A DNA stretch of 64,000 nt from Paragonimus westermani (lineage: Eukaryota > Platyhelminthes > Trematoda > Plagiorchiida > Troglotrematidae): NCBI GenBank assembly GCA_008508345.1, contig QNGE01001332.1, forward strand, positions 62,001-126,000. Reading direction: 5' to 3'. The translations under genes and the position numbers were made by a program. Of the stretch, positions 45,526 to 59,600 are shown in pieces. The notes beneath the pieces were generated by a model. It was given only the letters and a program-made list of their open reading frames with translations. It did no database searches and was not told the origin of the DNA. The number at the start of each line of letters is the position of its first letter. Position 1 is the first letter of the stretch.

Positions 45526-46689
45526 CAAACATTTACCTTTTTGTCAGGTTATTGAAATGGATGGAACGAACTCTGTGTTACAAATTAAAGACGAAGACTG
45601 CTTAGGGCATTCATACGAGCTTTGAATCGCCCGCCGATGTTGAAATGTAGGATATCAGTTGGGTTCAATGAAGAATACATACGGTCACGTCAATCTCTGC
45701 TGTCTTTTTCAGGCAATTGGTAAAGATGTGATTAGTAGAACAGACTCAGCCAAGCTAAACAAGCTAATCCCGCGTACATGAAGATAAGCATAATCTTGGA
45801 GGCTCAAGGACGGTTTTTCATTACGCCACCTTAGTATACTGTCAAAATAAGCCACTTTACCTTTAAGCTAAAGCATGGTTCAGCGGGCCTTTCCGACTGG
45901 CTGCAATCACTGGAGGGTCGATAAGGCCCTGTTCGTTTGCGGTCGCCTCGCATTTGATCGAGTCCAACCACCTGATCGGTCCGACAGATTAGTTCGAGCC
46001 AATCTGTCGAATATGTGGAATGCAATCGAAGCGGGTTGAAGGTCATATACTATCAGTTGCAGAGGCCATGGCAATCCGATCGCATTCACCACCATTGTGC
46101 GTCCACAAAAGGGTCAGTCAAAACGTTGAACCTTCCATGGCCGTGCATACAAACCCAGGATAGAATGGTCGCACAGATGACACTTTTTCCCCCGCAGACT
46201 TCGTATAGCTCACATGATCACTGTTACGCAGCTGAGTCGCATGACCTAAATCAAGCAGAAACTATAAGCTGACAATTAGAACCTCAATAATACATTATCT
46301 ACCATCCCATCGAACCTATATAAATGTGCTGTATTTAGCCTGATGATGAAACACCGAAGACGAGCTTGTTCGCTACGCGTTTCTTTTCTTGTCTGAATCG
46401 GGTATAATCAAAATGGGGTAATTAATGGTATCTACACAACACACGCTGTTAGTCTATCTATTGCTCGTACGAGCAAGTGTTTTGTTGGACAAAACCAGTG
46501 GATGGTCGATTCGAAATTCCCGGAAACCCAACGCTTAAAGTGCGTCGCTCACCCAAGTTTTACGTACAACCTATGCGTGAACGCGCCAGACGAGACACGA
46601 CAACAATCACTGGGCCTTTTCTGAAAGTGCCACAATGACGGTGTTCTCGATTAGTAGGTAACTAAAAGGTATGAGCGTATGTGACGAGT
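45526..46689. other. no supported gene
   Basis: Minus-strand frames at 45831-46095 and a plus-strand frame at 46015-46272 overlap each other and lack recognisable domains. See the rejected items for the CTGATGA at 46340. Confidence 0.3.
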
Positions 46690-46737
46690 TTGAAACAATT
46701 TGAAACAATTTTGAACAAAACTGTTAGAACACGAAAA

Positions 46738-46778
46738 CTGGTAGATACAAGCATTTCGTATTGACTCATCAGTACCAA
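46738..46778 (-). ncRNA. minimal hammerhead ribozyme motif downstream of the PLE
   Basis: On the minus strand: stem I GGTA (46776-46773) with TACC (46743-46740), core CTGATGA (46772-46766), stem II G-C and T-A around CAAT, GAAA (46757-46754), stem III ATGC-TT-GTAT with one G-U pair, and cleavage predicted after the C complementary to 46744. The core boxes are complete, but stems I and II are short, so activity as a single copy is doubtful. Such minimal forms are known in PLEs, where dimeric pairing has been proposed. The repeat continues past the cleavage site to about 46690. Confidence 0.65.
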
Positions 46779-46862
46779 ATTTGCAATAACATGAAACGGG
46801 TTTTTTATATAGAGCAGTTAGGGAGCAGGGTGGATAGTCAATCGGTGGTTTAGGAAAGGTCA

Positions 46863-48812
46863 CTACGTCCAGGGAAGGGTCAAGTTTACGAGCAATTGTT
46901 TCTGAACACACAAGATCGGCTTCAGTCGATTGATTGCGACCGCCTCAGCAAACCGCAAGAATCTTGGATTGGAGTGACGTAATAGGACTCTGAATGCACA
47001 AATTGGGTCGATAACGTGACCAGTGGTCAGGACGTGTCTTGCGACTGCGGACGCCGGTTGCCTGCGTGTTTCAACAACACTGTCGTTCTTCTGTAATACA
47101 GAGCGCTGCACCCACTTAGGCAAATGTTCCTACACTCTGTAGATCAAGCACCTCTCGGTTCTGCCTATGTAACTTTCTTTGCAGTTACATGTAAATTGGT
47201 AGACACAATGTGAGGTGGCACCGACAGGCTGATCTCCTTTGATTGAAGGGACAAGCAGTTTCTGGGTCCGGGCTAATACACAGAGTTCCGCTGCGTTAAA
47301 TGTTCGTTTAATCAAATTCACTAGTCTTTGGGTTGTTTGATGCATGCTATAATCACCTTTAAAAGGCAATTCTATATAAACCTTCTTTTTTCTAACTGTG
47401 GCCACCTGTTCGGAAGGTGGTTTCGGTCTACTATGCCTTTCTATGAACCTTTTTGGATACCCGTTAGATTGTAGTATAGATGTGATCAAGTCTAATTCCT
47501 TCGCAAGACTGTCCTGTGTACAGATTCGTCTTGCTCGTGTGAATAGTGTATTCACCAGTGCGCGTTTGTGATGGACCGGTGTGAAACTACCGAAGTTCAG
47601 GTATTGACCCGACCACGTGGATTTCCTATAGACGGCTCTTTTGATAGAGCCATCCTCCCGGCGACTAATGAGTATGTCTAGAAACGGCAAACAGTTGTCG
47701 GTCTCAAATTCACATGTTACTTTCAGGTTGGGATGACAACTATTTAGGCGCTGCACTAGGTTATCTATTGCCTGCTTGGACCGACTGAACGCTAGTGTAT
47801 CATCGACGTAGCGTTTGTAATATGACAGACCCGCTATGTCTGTGGCTAACTCCCGCTCAATCTTTAACATGAAAAAGTCTGCCAGGATGGGCCCTAATGG
47901 ACTTCCCATGGCTACCCCGTCTATTTGGCGGTAGCACCGATCAAGAAAACGGAAGCTGATGTTTTCAGTACATAACAATAATGCTTCCCTCAGAATATCA
48001 TTAGGTAGAGGCAGAGTAATGTGGCTCATTTCAACGAGCTCACCAATAAAATCGATTGTCTCGTGTAACGGGACATTCGTGAATAGTGACTGAACGTCTA
48101 TAGAACACATCAACTCATTAGCAAGATTGATGTTTTCTAAGTCACTGATCAATTCAAAAGAATCTTTAATAGAATGTGTTTGAAACTTTTGTTTCAATGG
48201 AGTTAGGATTTCGACTAACCAACGTGCCAATTTATGGTACGGAGAATTGGTCATTGCCAGGATAGGCCTAAGAGGCATCCCAGATTTGTGTGTTTTAGGG
48301 AGGCCGTAGAGCTGAGGTGTCGACGACCCACATGGTTTAAGAGCTTTGTAAGTCCTGTCATCGATTAAGCGCAGCTGTAAGAGGAGTTCGAGATGCCGTG
48401 CTATGCGACCTTCTATTTCATTGACGTTGTCTACGGTGTCTATTTGCTGAAACTTCGTTCGGTCCTCTAGTATTGACAACATCTTCTGTACATATGCGTC
48501 CCTGTCTAAAATGACTGTCCCAGAGCCTTTGTCTGGCTTAAGTATTACTAGATTTTTTGATTTAAGTTCTTTTAGTGATTGCAGGTGTTGCTTTGTGATA
48601 GCACACCGGCCGCTGATTGGGGTCATGATAAACCCGTTAGCTATATCAGTCAGTTTGGTCTTAAGCCAGCCTAGGTTGTCAGCAGTAGTTGGCTGAAGGT
48701 CTGATAATTGATCAATTAAGCTCTCAAACAATTTTGTTGCAATCGTACTGTTTGACTGAAAGGATGCAATATACTGCAAAGTGATTTCACGATGACACGT
48801 GCGTCTACATGT
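46863..48812 (-). pseudogene. PLE reverse transcriptase plus GIY-YIG endonuclease, one in-frame stop
   Basis: The frame is open from 48812 (TTG at 48779 is not a likely start) to a stop at 46863-46865, except for a TAG at 47130-47132. The reverse transcriptase shows LVILKPDKGSGTVI, GLPKTHKSGMPLRPI, CSIDVQSLFTNVPL (motif A), VAMGSPLGPILADFF (B), RYVDD at 47799-47810 (C) and LPFLDILISR, all in PLE-typical form. After a linker, CVYQFTCNCKESYIGRTERC starts the GIY-YIG domain. The TAG falls at the lysine of the usual RVKEH. The domain then continues in frame through SAVARHVLTTGH to the PLE-typical end LCVQKQLLVNLTLPW. The N-terminal part before the finger region is absent, so it is truncated. A single stop suggests modest age. 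Confidence 0.85.
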
Positions 48813-48815
48813 TTA

Positions 48816-50514
48816 GGGAGTTCGGGTTAATCAGTTTGTCTCTCATCAATCATGTTGTCACACAAACTGAAGCTCATGATCAACAGTAGACTTAGATTAA
48901 ATTTAAGGAGCTCAAGGCAGATGTTTCTAATCTTATCGTGGTTTTCGTATGCACCTGCCATAACTTATCAACAGAATGATCTCTGTGATTCAATTTAAAC
49001 ATGGAAACAGTAGTGAGTTAACAAACATGCTGGTATCAGAACCATGCAAACTAACTAGTGTTATGAGCATACATTTGCGCAACTTCAAAGCAACTAAACA
49101 AGGGACATTCTTTGTCCCACAGCGCATGATTGCTCATATACTGCCACGCAATAACAATGAATGATTCAGATTTGTTGTGATATGAATGCGTGCAAGCGTG
49201 CAATTTCATACACAAAATGAATGAATAACGATTGAATGACAGGTTGGAGTTGCTACGACACAGTTACTCTGATGCTGTGGTGGGACTAATTCGTAACAGT
49301 CATTCTAGTAACATAAGTTGATGCACAGTCTTAGTAATGTATTACTGAGATTTTTCCATTGCTACACAAAATCACAGAGGTCATCATTGTTTCAATAATG
49401 TGCTAAAGCCAGTAACATAAGCACACGAGTATTTGTTGCAAGATGAACAAATTGGCGTGTGAGATACAGATCCGCTACCTAGATTTACATATAAAGCTAT
49501 CCTTCTCTACTCGACTGAATAGTAACCATGAATTCTTGAAAAGTTCACATAAAGCATTCATCGACACATTCAAAACGAGTTCTGACAGCATACGACGATT
49601 GAGGTGAATGACTGAAAGCTTCCCAGGTATACCTACACTACTGCTATCACTTCGACTAATGAGTATCAGAATTCTGGCCACTATTATTTTACTCATGATG
49701 GTCGTCATTTCACCAAATTTTACAAGTAGTTAAAAACGTATTATCAAGGATTGCTGAAGACATGATGCTGATTTCAAGGAACACGCAAACCAAACTTGAA
49801 TACCCAGTTCAGTGTGCAAATTATTATAATCACTCAAATAAATCGCCTAACAGGGCCACTAATTACGTCAAAAAATTCACTAAATAGCAGTAACGACGAA
49901 CCCGAAAGAAATAAACGGCAACAAAGAAGGCTCCAATGCTTATTCTATTTTTATTCCCTAACGTCAGACATATCGATCGGATCGAGAGAAATAAAGTCAC
50001 ACGGAGTTTCAGAACAAATTTTTAACCCAACCACTCATGTAACGCTGGGAGAACGCCAAAGAGACAATAACGTCTGAATCGTCATCAGCAGTGAAGAAGA
50101 GAACTTGCTTAAGGACTAACTAGGGTGTCATCGACTACACTGCGACAAACACGATCACTCAACGCACAGTTATGTCAACGATAGATGTAGTGAATTCTCA
50201 GTCGATTATCAGCACATAATGACAAATCATTCACACCGTACGTAACATTGTCTGGTCTTGAATGGTTAGAAGAGCTTTGTAATACGGAACGAATAAAAGT
50301 ATCTCGGTTGGAACCATGGACCTCTTCTATCCAGCCCGTAGACATGATATGGAACGTCATTAAAAGACATATCCACGGTTAAGGTGGGATAAGAAATTAT
50401 AGTAATCTGTAATAGGGGTTCAGAGATTCGGAATATTCCAAATTGAGTACTACCCGTAATGGATCACATTCTTCACGTTCAGCTAAGCTGTTTAGGTAGC
50501 CCATTTCGAAAGAA
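48816..50514. other. no recognised feature
   Basis: Just upstream of the PLE fragment the minus-strand frames close quickly, and I could not find the missing PLE N-terminus. Other frames of 60-90 codons here have no recognisable domain. Confidence 0.3.
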
Positions 50515-50557
50515 GGCACTAGATTAGAGTTTTGCTCTTATTAGAGCTAATCACTAC
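50515..50557 (-). repeat. decayed hammerhead repeat (relative of the 39.6 kb copy)
   Basis: On the minus strand GTAGTGATTAGCTCTAATAA and on through GAGC, then AAAACTCTAATC and TAGTGCCTTCTTTCGAAA, follows the intact 39.6 kb ribozyme. Stem II GCTCT-AATA-AGAGC is intact, but CTGATGA has lost bases and GAAA has become AAAA. It should not cleave. The sequence after it (TTCTTTCGAAA..GGCT) is also shared with 39.6 kb. Confidence 0.6.
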
Positions 50558-50569
50558 AACATATTCTTG

Positions 50570-50640
50570 TCAGGACCGGAATTTACACTCCGGCTCTCGT
50601 GCTTATGTGACCAGCGTGTTAATCATAGCACAAGTAACCT
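50570..50640 (-). repeat. tRNA-like remnant
   Basis: On the minus strand GTGCTATGATTAACACGCTGG resembles a D-arm region, and CCGGA..TCCGG forms a five-pair T-arm-like hairpin. It sits just upstream, in minus orientation, of the decayed hammerhead at 50515-50557. A tRNA-derived SINE carrying a hammerhead is possible, but the 39.6 kb locus has the two parts in opposite orientation. Confidence 0.4.
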
Positions 50641-53600
50641 TACAACAAGCATGACCGAACGAACATACTCAAACGGTCAAACACGACTTTGTGTGGATAC
50701 TGTTTAGCTTATCGACCATTTCACCGAAATCCTAGCAAAGAATAAAACCATGCTCGATTGATTCGGCAAAGGAGTTAACTTCAACCTAACATAGAAATCC
50801 TCATGATGGGATTATCGATCGGAATGAAGAAAACGACTCCGCTTATTCTCCTTGTGAAATGATCGAGTGAGATTAGTTTAATCCCAAATCCTCCCCAACC
50901 GTTTGATTGGATCATTCAATTAGACAACTGTCTACGCTTGAGATAGTTTGTCAAACGTCAATGACAATGCCAGCTTTGTATCTCAGTTGGTGACTGCGAC
51001 AATACCGAAAGTAGACAACGCAAACATAGCAGTACACAGCCAGGATGCTGCGCATTTGAAAGTACCTTAGCAAGCGCACATTTAATCGTGCACTTTATTC
51101 AAAGTGAGAATGCAATACACATTGCTCAGAAGGAGGGAGGTAGCTTCAGCGATAAGCGAACTCACATATGGAATGTTTCAATTTCATATATACACAATTT
51201 AAATTCAAACATAATTGAGAAATGTTTCAGAGATATTATTACAACTTGTCTAGTCTGCGAGCAGTGATGTCCTGATAGGATACGGTACTCATTATATTTC
51301 TCTCTTCTTAGCTTCACAAGCCTACAGACGTCTTGTGATTAACTAGTAGCTTATCTACTCGATCTCATAGTAATCGTCAACCAGAGTCAGCAACTAAGGA
51401 AGCAACACAAATGCTTTCGTTGTTTGACTAGGTAGTCTGTAAAGTGGGGCCATTAACTGAATTGGGATGACCGAAATCACAAGAAGGCTATTTTACCCTA
51501 ACTTAACACACGGTCTTTTGGTTGCAAGGTGCCGTCAGCGCTAAAAATTCAATCGCCTATTACTTCCTTCTTTCACGTCTAGCAATTAGCCATTTTCGTG
51601 CAGAATACAAGTTAAGTATCACCTTCAATCAACAGAACATGAAAAATGATCCAGACTGTGAGTAACCTAGGAACAAACAGACCACTGTGTTTTAGACGTG
51701 GATATATTTAGATAGGTTTCTTCCTGGCTGTGAACAGCGACGACCCGGTAAGCATTCTTACCTTAGCTACGAAAAAAAACAATAAAGTCTGACGTCAATT
51801 AATTAAGTTTGCGGACATTACGGATCTTGGTGTAGTTTATGTTTGACAGTTGCCTGATCGTTCGGTGTCAAAGGTTTTACTTCATTTGCAGACTGTTCTA
51901 CTGAGTGGTCGTGTTCCGTTACACTCGAGAAGGGTCAGTTGTGGTGGGCGGACGCACCAAGCAAGACACGCGTCCTCCTATCAGTGCTTCCCAATGAAAC
52001 TCGAAAGATAGGCTTCTACGTGGGGATGTGTGCGTATTAGATGACGTTCTTCATCGGTCGAAAATGTATTTTACTCCTTTACGAGAAGAACGAGCGTTTC
52101 CCGATTTATGGCGTACAACTTAATGGGATTAGTTGCATTAAAGAAAACGTATGGAGAACATAGCAACTAACTCTTTTTGCTGTTGGCTCACCGATAATCT
52201 TAGTGCTTTGTTGGTGGACGTTTTCGAACTTCGTTCCCACCGGTCTGATAAGTGATCAACCGCATGGAGCGAGTCCGAACCACTGAAGGGTACAAGGTAA
52301 ATGGAAAACTGTATAAGAACCGAGTAGAATTAGCTAGTTTCTAATTATGGAAACGTTTTACGTTTTCCTTTAACATTACGAGTTAAAAGCATATTTTCAT
52401 CCAGACTGTGTGTAAGTAAAAAAGCATTACTGTAGGAAAAATTTCCCAGCAACACAAATAAGTGGTTAGTCTGAATTATATCCTTTAAGGTTATCCACTC
52501 CAGGCTTCACTGAATTCTGTTATTATAGAAAACATGATAATGAGATTTGATTGGAACACAATACAGTGCAATCCGGCAATGGCTGTGCAAGATCAGTGCA
52601 AACAAAACGACGGTCAGTCAATGGGATTAGCTGCAGTTGTGAGTAATTAGCGGTTTAGACAGTTCGTTAGGGCGTGAATTGGAGATAAACAGTCGAGTTG
52701 CTTGCGTCAAGGCTATGCAAAATAGCGACGACCTATTCAATCAGAATCAACTCGAGTATGATCCACTGCCAACCGGCAAGGCATTATCTGTCCAGTGAAA
52801 TGATATTGCTTCGTGCTGTTCATGCTTTTATCTTTCAGATTTTCTGAAGTACGAATCAACTACGCTACGCACCTTTCAGACCAATTTGAGATGGGAAACG
52901 TGTCTGCCTAATCAATTTAAGGCTGAAGTCCTGTGAAATTAAGCTCCGATTGAACCGAATAAACCTTAAAAAACAAACACATGATGTTTACTAAATCCAT
53001 TTCAGGGAGTACCACAAGCAATTAGTTTACAACAGTGTAGGTTAGCAGATATAGTCAATGAAGTGACCATTGTGAGATTAAAGCTTGACAGTGTCACGCA
53101 CGGATGTTCCGCTGGAGGGCATTGGACGGTTCCTGGCATGAAAGTTTGATCTAACAGTTGGAATGCGACAGGTGATATTCAATTTTCAATCGCGCATGAC
53201 CAGAGTGCATTGTTTTGACAAACACTTTTATTAAATGCTGCAAGAACCTTCGGTTGAGTAAAGCTCGTTTGTTTGCGTATTAATGATTCCTGATCGATTC
53301 CATATTCTTTGGTTTAGATGTTTGACCGGATGGTTGTGAAGAGCATACTGCCCGTCGTTAGCAATACAGTAGTATAGCAAAATAGACGAAACACTTCGGC
53401 TGTTCACAGTTACCACTGCATACCACATAGTAGTGACCACAACCACAGTGAGACTTCTGGATGCTAATCTTTGAAAGATCACGGCCCTAACCGGTCCTCT
53501 TCCAAAGACAGCAAACAGGTAACGGAGTGGGTGAGAGAACTAAGGCACGAAGACTAGAATCACTGTTTTGACTGCGAACAAGTTGTGGGTGCAGTTCATC

Positions 53601-56600
53601 GAACGTCAACTGGAATACGTCAAATTAGTTGTAAGAACCAGTGAACTCTAAAGGAGGTAATTCACAAACAACCAAGGAAACCAAAGGGGTAATTATTGAA
53701 GAAAATCACCCTATCAGGCGAGATCTGATAAGCGGAGGCCCCGGTCAAACAGACAGAACAGATCTTAAGAGTGCACGACGGAAAGTTCGTTCATTCGTGA
53801 AGTGGAGCTCCATTTTTCACACGGTAGCAAGATCGGCAGTGAGCAAGTGATAGTTGTACAAGAAAATTCGTCCCACTTAAGGAATTCGCTACACAACGCG
53901 TGACAGAAATTGCCGGTGTACTTGTTTTGAATTTCCTATATGTTCACTACTGCCACACCCTACACCTAAATTGACGCTGATCATGTTCCAAGTGAGTGAA
54001 CGCATACCGAAATGCAATTTTATGAGTCGTGGTTTGTGTGTATTCATTGCAGTAGAGTAATCTGGAATGCCGAGCATACCTGAGAGAATCGGGGTGTAGA
54101 TGCAGTCAAACCTATGCCTCACAAGTGAACAGTCTGGTCAACAAATTTGTGTTACTCTACATCAGTGAGCAATTAGTTCGCAAAATCTAATATTGTCTCA
54201 GGTAGTTGACATATTGGCCAGACTTTAACAATACGTAATTAACTGTTGGTTTAGTACGTTGGATGTTGTGCGATTAGAATAAGATTATCAGCAATGACGC
54301 AACCGATAGTCAGAGTAACATGGAATTGGCAGCCAAGTTTCTACATAGATACGATAAGCACTTTGTCCATTGTGGCAACTAACATCATCTTGCCATCTTG
54401 TCGCACATCGTGTTCGCACCGAACGGCAATTGAACACGGCTGATGTATTTTAATAGTGATCTACATTATATTGAGTTGGAAATGAAGATGCACTGAATTC
54501 TTGAGAACCTACAATTACCACTTCACTTGAGATTAATTTAGCGACATCGACATACCAGTGAATACCGCATGTAAAGTACAGCGCATGGACTTCATGGTAT
54601 TCAACAGCGTTTAGCTCATGGTCATTGTATTGAAAATGACAGGAGTGGAAGACCGTTAACTTGTGAGCGTTCAGGTGCGGCCGAGTTTTCCACTAGGCGA
54701 AGACTGCGACCAAACTGATCAATTAACGCCGCGAGTAGTTGGTTCTATCATCTTCAACTTCTGCCAGAATGCTGTGATTTTTTACCTATAAATCACGTTA
54801 CTCCGACTAAGTTACACTTTATCCAAAAAAAACCCTAGTGAACAGAAAATTATCATAACAGTAAACACCTTCACCCCGTGTTTTGTCAAAAATTTGTTAG
54901 AAAGCGGAAAATATGAACAAAAAGAGTATTGCATTACCAAGAGGCTCAAGAAACCTATTTAATCAACTGAAGAAAATTTTACCAATAGTAATAACAACAA
55001 TAATGATACTGACAAACGGCACCTTCCAAATAATCCGGCGCTAACTGATGACCTTGAGTGCCAATCCGAAGCAGTTGAAGCCGACACCTGTTACTCTGAT
55101 ACTTGAAGGGGATGAATGCCAGTGACTGTTGACCGTAAAAATCTTATGGTAATAAGTCAAAATTGAAGTACCACACACTTAGTGCAAATAATTAGCTAGG
55201 CTCTTATTCATCCATCCCCGCTCGAGTACACTGTCTCCCGCGACTAGTGCCCTTGTGACACATAGTTGGCGATTATGGAGGTCAGGAGAGGTGGCTACTA
55301 ATTATTTTCCTTGACATGAGTGTTATCGTTGCTTGCCTAAGTTCTTGTGAGGCAGAGGCAAATGCCAAATTGAGAGCAGTGGATCATTATGGGACTAACT
55401 TGGAAATTGGAATTAAAGTTGAGTGCCAGAGTAGTCAAATGTTAATGTTCTATCAAAGAACAGGATGATGGTGAGCTGCTGGTTAGCCCTGAAGCTCGCG
55501 GAGATACGCGAAAATCAGTGTACACGAGCGAATAACAATGAAGTTATTGCAGATTTCTAATTATGTGAAATGAAGCAGGCGCTATATGGGAACTATCTGA
55601 CAATAGTCAGAAGGCCAACCCTGGCAAACAGACCTAAAACGTGAACCTCTTACGGAACAACCAGAGTAAATACGATGTAGGAAAGGTGACAAAAATATAT
55701 GGTGTAGCTCATCCGAATCTAGTATTCCGATTATATTCACTCGCATTCGAAACATTGGTTCTGAGCTCCACTAACCAAGGAGATGACGTTACGTGCCAGT
55801 ATGAGTTATTTTACTGAGAGAACCCCGAGAAAAATAGGTCATACTTGACCTTCTATTATGGTTGACTAGTAAACTACATCGCATTTTCAAACAGCATTTT
55901 ACCTCTGTAGTTTGTACAAAAATTTCCAATCATCTACGGATACCATATTCATACAAAGTTCTGCGAACATCGGACAACAAACGCACTCATTACTGACGGT
56001 TAATCTAGAGGATTGACTGATATGGTTAGAGGACCCATCACATGTGGTAGCGGCTTTCTTATTCTGACATAGTCTTTACTTGGCTCCGTTTAAGAAAAGG
56101 AAATGGACTAGAATTTCCCTGTTGCAAACTCTAATCATTGATACACATCCTTATCTCAGCTGGACCCTGGACTTCAATCCACGTTTTAAGAAGACAATCG
56201 AACTGTCAAGTATGAACATTCGATCAAAAGTAATGCATCGATTGTCAGATCTTCTTGAGAGGAAACACAGTGAACATTGTTTCACTCAGGGCCTCTCAGA
56301 TGAGTAGACCCAAGTTCAGAACTCTGTGAATATCTCATTTATATTAGCAATTGAATCTCATGGTGCAGTTTGTATCAAGTAATCGTTTGGTGCATACTCA
56401 AACTTCATATGGCCGTTTGTTCGTAGTTGCGTTGACTTAATCCGCTCACCTACACTCAACTTCATATGGGTGTTGTAGTTGGGGGCGAACATTAAAAAAC
56501 TGGTCTGAAGAAATTCTGCTTACCGGTTGGGTAGTACCGCACATACGGATCATCAGCGGTTGTTAACATATATTTTATTCACACAACAAAAAGCGTTGGA

Positions 56601-59600
56601 TGTAGATCTACGCGTTATCAAAATAAGCGCATAGCAGAATCTGGCGCATGTCTATGCCAGATAGCGAACAACAACAATTGTAGTTCAGTTACACCAGGCT
56701 AACCGGTGAAGTTAACTACTTTCAACCAGTGTAAGTATTGAACCTCCTGTTGACGTCTGCCAACACACATTTGACTCTATTACCCTCACGGTAACGTATA
56801 AGACACCAAACCATATTCATAACAAGAATAGTTAACCTTGGTGTTTTACAAACTGAGGTTAGTTGGCATGAGCGCACCCATTACGAGGTTGATTGTTCAC
56901 GTTACATGTCAAAGACTCGGTCAACTGTCGAGAAAACTGTGAATTTCACAGAGCCTCTATCCACTGAATATAATTGGTTTCATGTCGTTTGTCACATCGA
57001 TTGTATCTTCCATCAACTTGTTAGCGAATAATTCCTTCAATTGTCAAAATTATCATTTTGGTTTTCCAGGAGGTCAAGTGATAAGTTCAGCCATTTGACG
57101 TTTTTCTACACAATCTGCAATTTCCGATCAAACGTTTTCTAACCTTAATGACAAATTCGCATTTAGTATTCAATTCACGAAATCGTTTTTCTCTGATCTC
57201 TCTATTCACGCTCTCCCCCCACATTCTCGAAACATGTGTATATTTTTATGCAGATAGGCATATAGCCCGTCAGTCATCCTTTACCGGAATTTGAGACTGG
57301 ATTCTTTCTCAGCATTCCAGAAGCCAAACACACGTCAAAAGGTACTCAGACCTAATTGACAAAAGAAACCTTGTTGGCAATGCGTTTTCCACCAATGTAG
57401 GTGCATGTGTGTGATAAAGAAAGTGAACCAGTAAATGCCTCTTTCTTGACAGATCCCTCTGTCCAGGCATCTGGTAGTGACAGCGTTAAATAGACACCAT
57501 TATATGCTCAGAGTTTGGATACAGCCGAAGCCTATGGAAACGACGTGTACTCGTGCGATCGATAGAAGGCACGTAGGCAAGGCGTGAACTACGTATGGTG
57601 TAGCACAAGAATATTCGGGAATGAATTCATAAAAGAAATCGATGGACTGATCGTTATTGAGGTGGACTATCATGAGGTTCAGTTGTGATTGTTATGCTAA
57701 TTATGAGAAGGTCAAGAATGATTACAGTGGTGAGTTTAATGAAACATGCGGCACAGTGGCTAGTAAAATGGTGCGCTCTATTAAATTCAGTCAGCGCTTG
57801 TATCACCGATACAACAAACAATACCACGAGCTATGAAGTCCTAAAATGTCAAATAAATGGTATGAAATGGAAATACCGACTCTCTATGATGACTATTGTT
57901 TTGTACAACCTAATAAAAAAATATTTTTAGCTGACTAATAAGTTGCAGTTAACAACACAACCGAGAGTCGACTGACCCGTTTATTTTCGAATCAATGAAG
58001 ACTGTAGATCAGAGGGGATGTTAAGAGCGCTTACTGGGACTATGTGGAATTTCAGCCTGTCTTAATTCAGTAAATTGCAACAAAAGTAGCATGAGTAATA
58101 TGCGTCTGACGGAAGGAATTCGCCAGGGAACCGGCAATGTGTTTCCGGCAAATTTCTACTGTTAGTCACACACTACTTGTGTCATCCTACCGTTGTTTTT
58201 ACTTTCTCTAATAAATCCCTTAGTCTGAAGTCTATCTATCTCACCTTATATTGTGCGCGAGGCATTCATTCTATCCTCAGTCGAATGTTACTAGTTGGTT
58301 TTGTTGATTTTCCCAGCATCTTACTAGTGTTTGATACGGAAATTGGAGCCTTATCTGATTGAGTGCAGTTTTTTCCACTTAGTTGAACTCTGTCTTAACT
58401 TCCCTCCACCAAGGAGGTTGATGTAGTGCAACACTGTGCAGCCTTTCCCCATTTTCGCTGGATATAAACCGTTTTTAACCTGAACCCTCAAGGTTACTTG
58501 GTCAGTGTGTTGTAGTCGTGACCCTCTATTGTCCCTGCGACAATAATCGCTACCTCAACTACTTTATATTATTTACATTCATTTCTGGGCTATATCCCGT
58601 TTTCCCCTAACTTCCTACATAATGCTAGACTCCAAACAGAATCAAAAATTGTGTTCACTTGTTTGAAGGGGAGAATGTTAGGAAAAATGGTGCCGCAGGA
58701 CAGTGAATATTCAGCATCGATATGCACTTACAACAGCAAAAAATGTTCACAAGTAAATTAGACGATGAACTTCCGAAATCTTATTTAACAGTAAACCCCG
58801 GAGGACCAACAGAGATGTAAAACAGCTGACTGAATTGCTGTACGGTTTTGCTCATGCAAATAATCCAGTCTATTTCTGGTGCTCAGAAGTAGAAACAGAT
58901 CAAGATAGGACATAAAAAATTATTAATATCATCAAAGAGAATTTTCCCAACTAAATTGCCGCCTATTGTGAACTGCTTGGAAGTAGTACAGTTGACCTGC
59001 ATTCATCAGGGAACACTAGCGCATTAGAATGTTTCAGTGATCCTATTGAAAATTGGCTACTTGCTTCAAGATGTTCAGAGAATTGTAGAAGAAAAGTACA
59101 GCCGGTATCGCAGAACCAAAGCGTCAGGAAAACACTGATTCAGGCGTAAAACGTGCACATACACTTTTCTCATCCTGCTCAAACAACTATCACGTAAGGT
59201 GACCAGACCAGGTTGTGTGGTAGACAAACTGTCAGATAGTTGATAGAAGGAAGCCTGCGAAAAATCTCATGATCTCTACAGAATGGACAGTAATCAGCAT
59301 ACAAACTGTGACAACCGTAATCACATAGAAGAGGAGAGAACATCACGCGTAGTCCACTTGAAGCTGGCGATGAACAATGTAAAGCGATAAGGTCCCTTAA
59401 ATATATATGGTGGATTTTACTAGTTTTTGTGATAATGTTGATGAGATGATTTTCCTCACTTGGCTTCCTTTGTGTCACTGTGTGACCATCACCCTCTCAT
59501 AAACGGTGTGTGTCATTTTTCAAGACTTGAGTCAAATTGAAACTAATAAGCCAACCAACATAATATCTTTCAGGTGACTACGTACTTGTTGAAAGAAGTG

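Larger units (their letters stand above)
46690..48812 (-). mobile_element. Penelope-like element (PLE), 5'-truncated, with downstream hammerhead repeat
   Basis: Reverse transcriptase and GIY-YIG endonuclease in one frame on the minus strand, followed by a 3' region that ends in the hammerhead-bearing repeat shared with the flanks of the R2-like element. PLEs are retroelements that use a telomerase-related reverse transcriptase, and many carry hammerhead ribozymes in their terminal repeats (family knowledge). The 5' part of the frame seems to be missing. If the EPS8-like gene has further 5' exons beyond this point, the PLE sits in its intron in sense orientation. Confidence 0.8.

Noticed and set aside
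46339..46385. CTGATGA followed by a hairpin CGAGC-TT-GTTCG, read as another hammerhead
   Set aside because: The GAAA box is replaced by GAAGA, stem II cannot form, and stem I does not pair.
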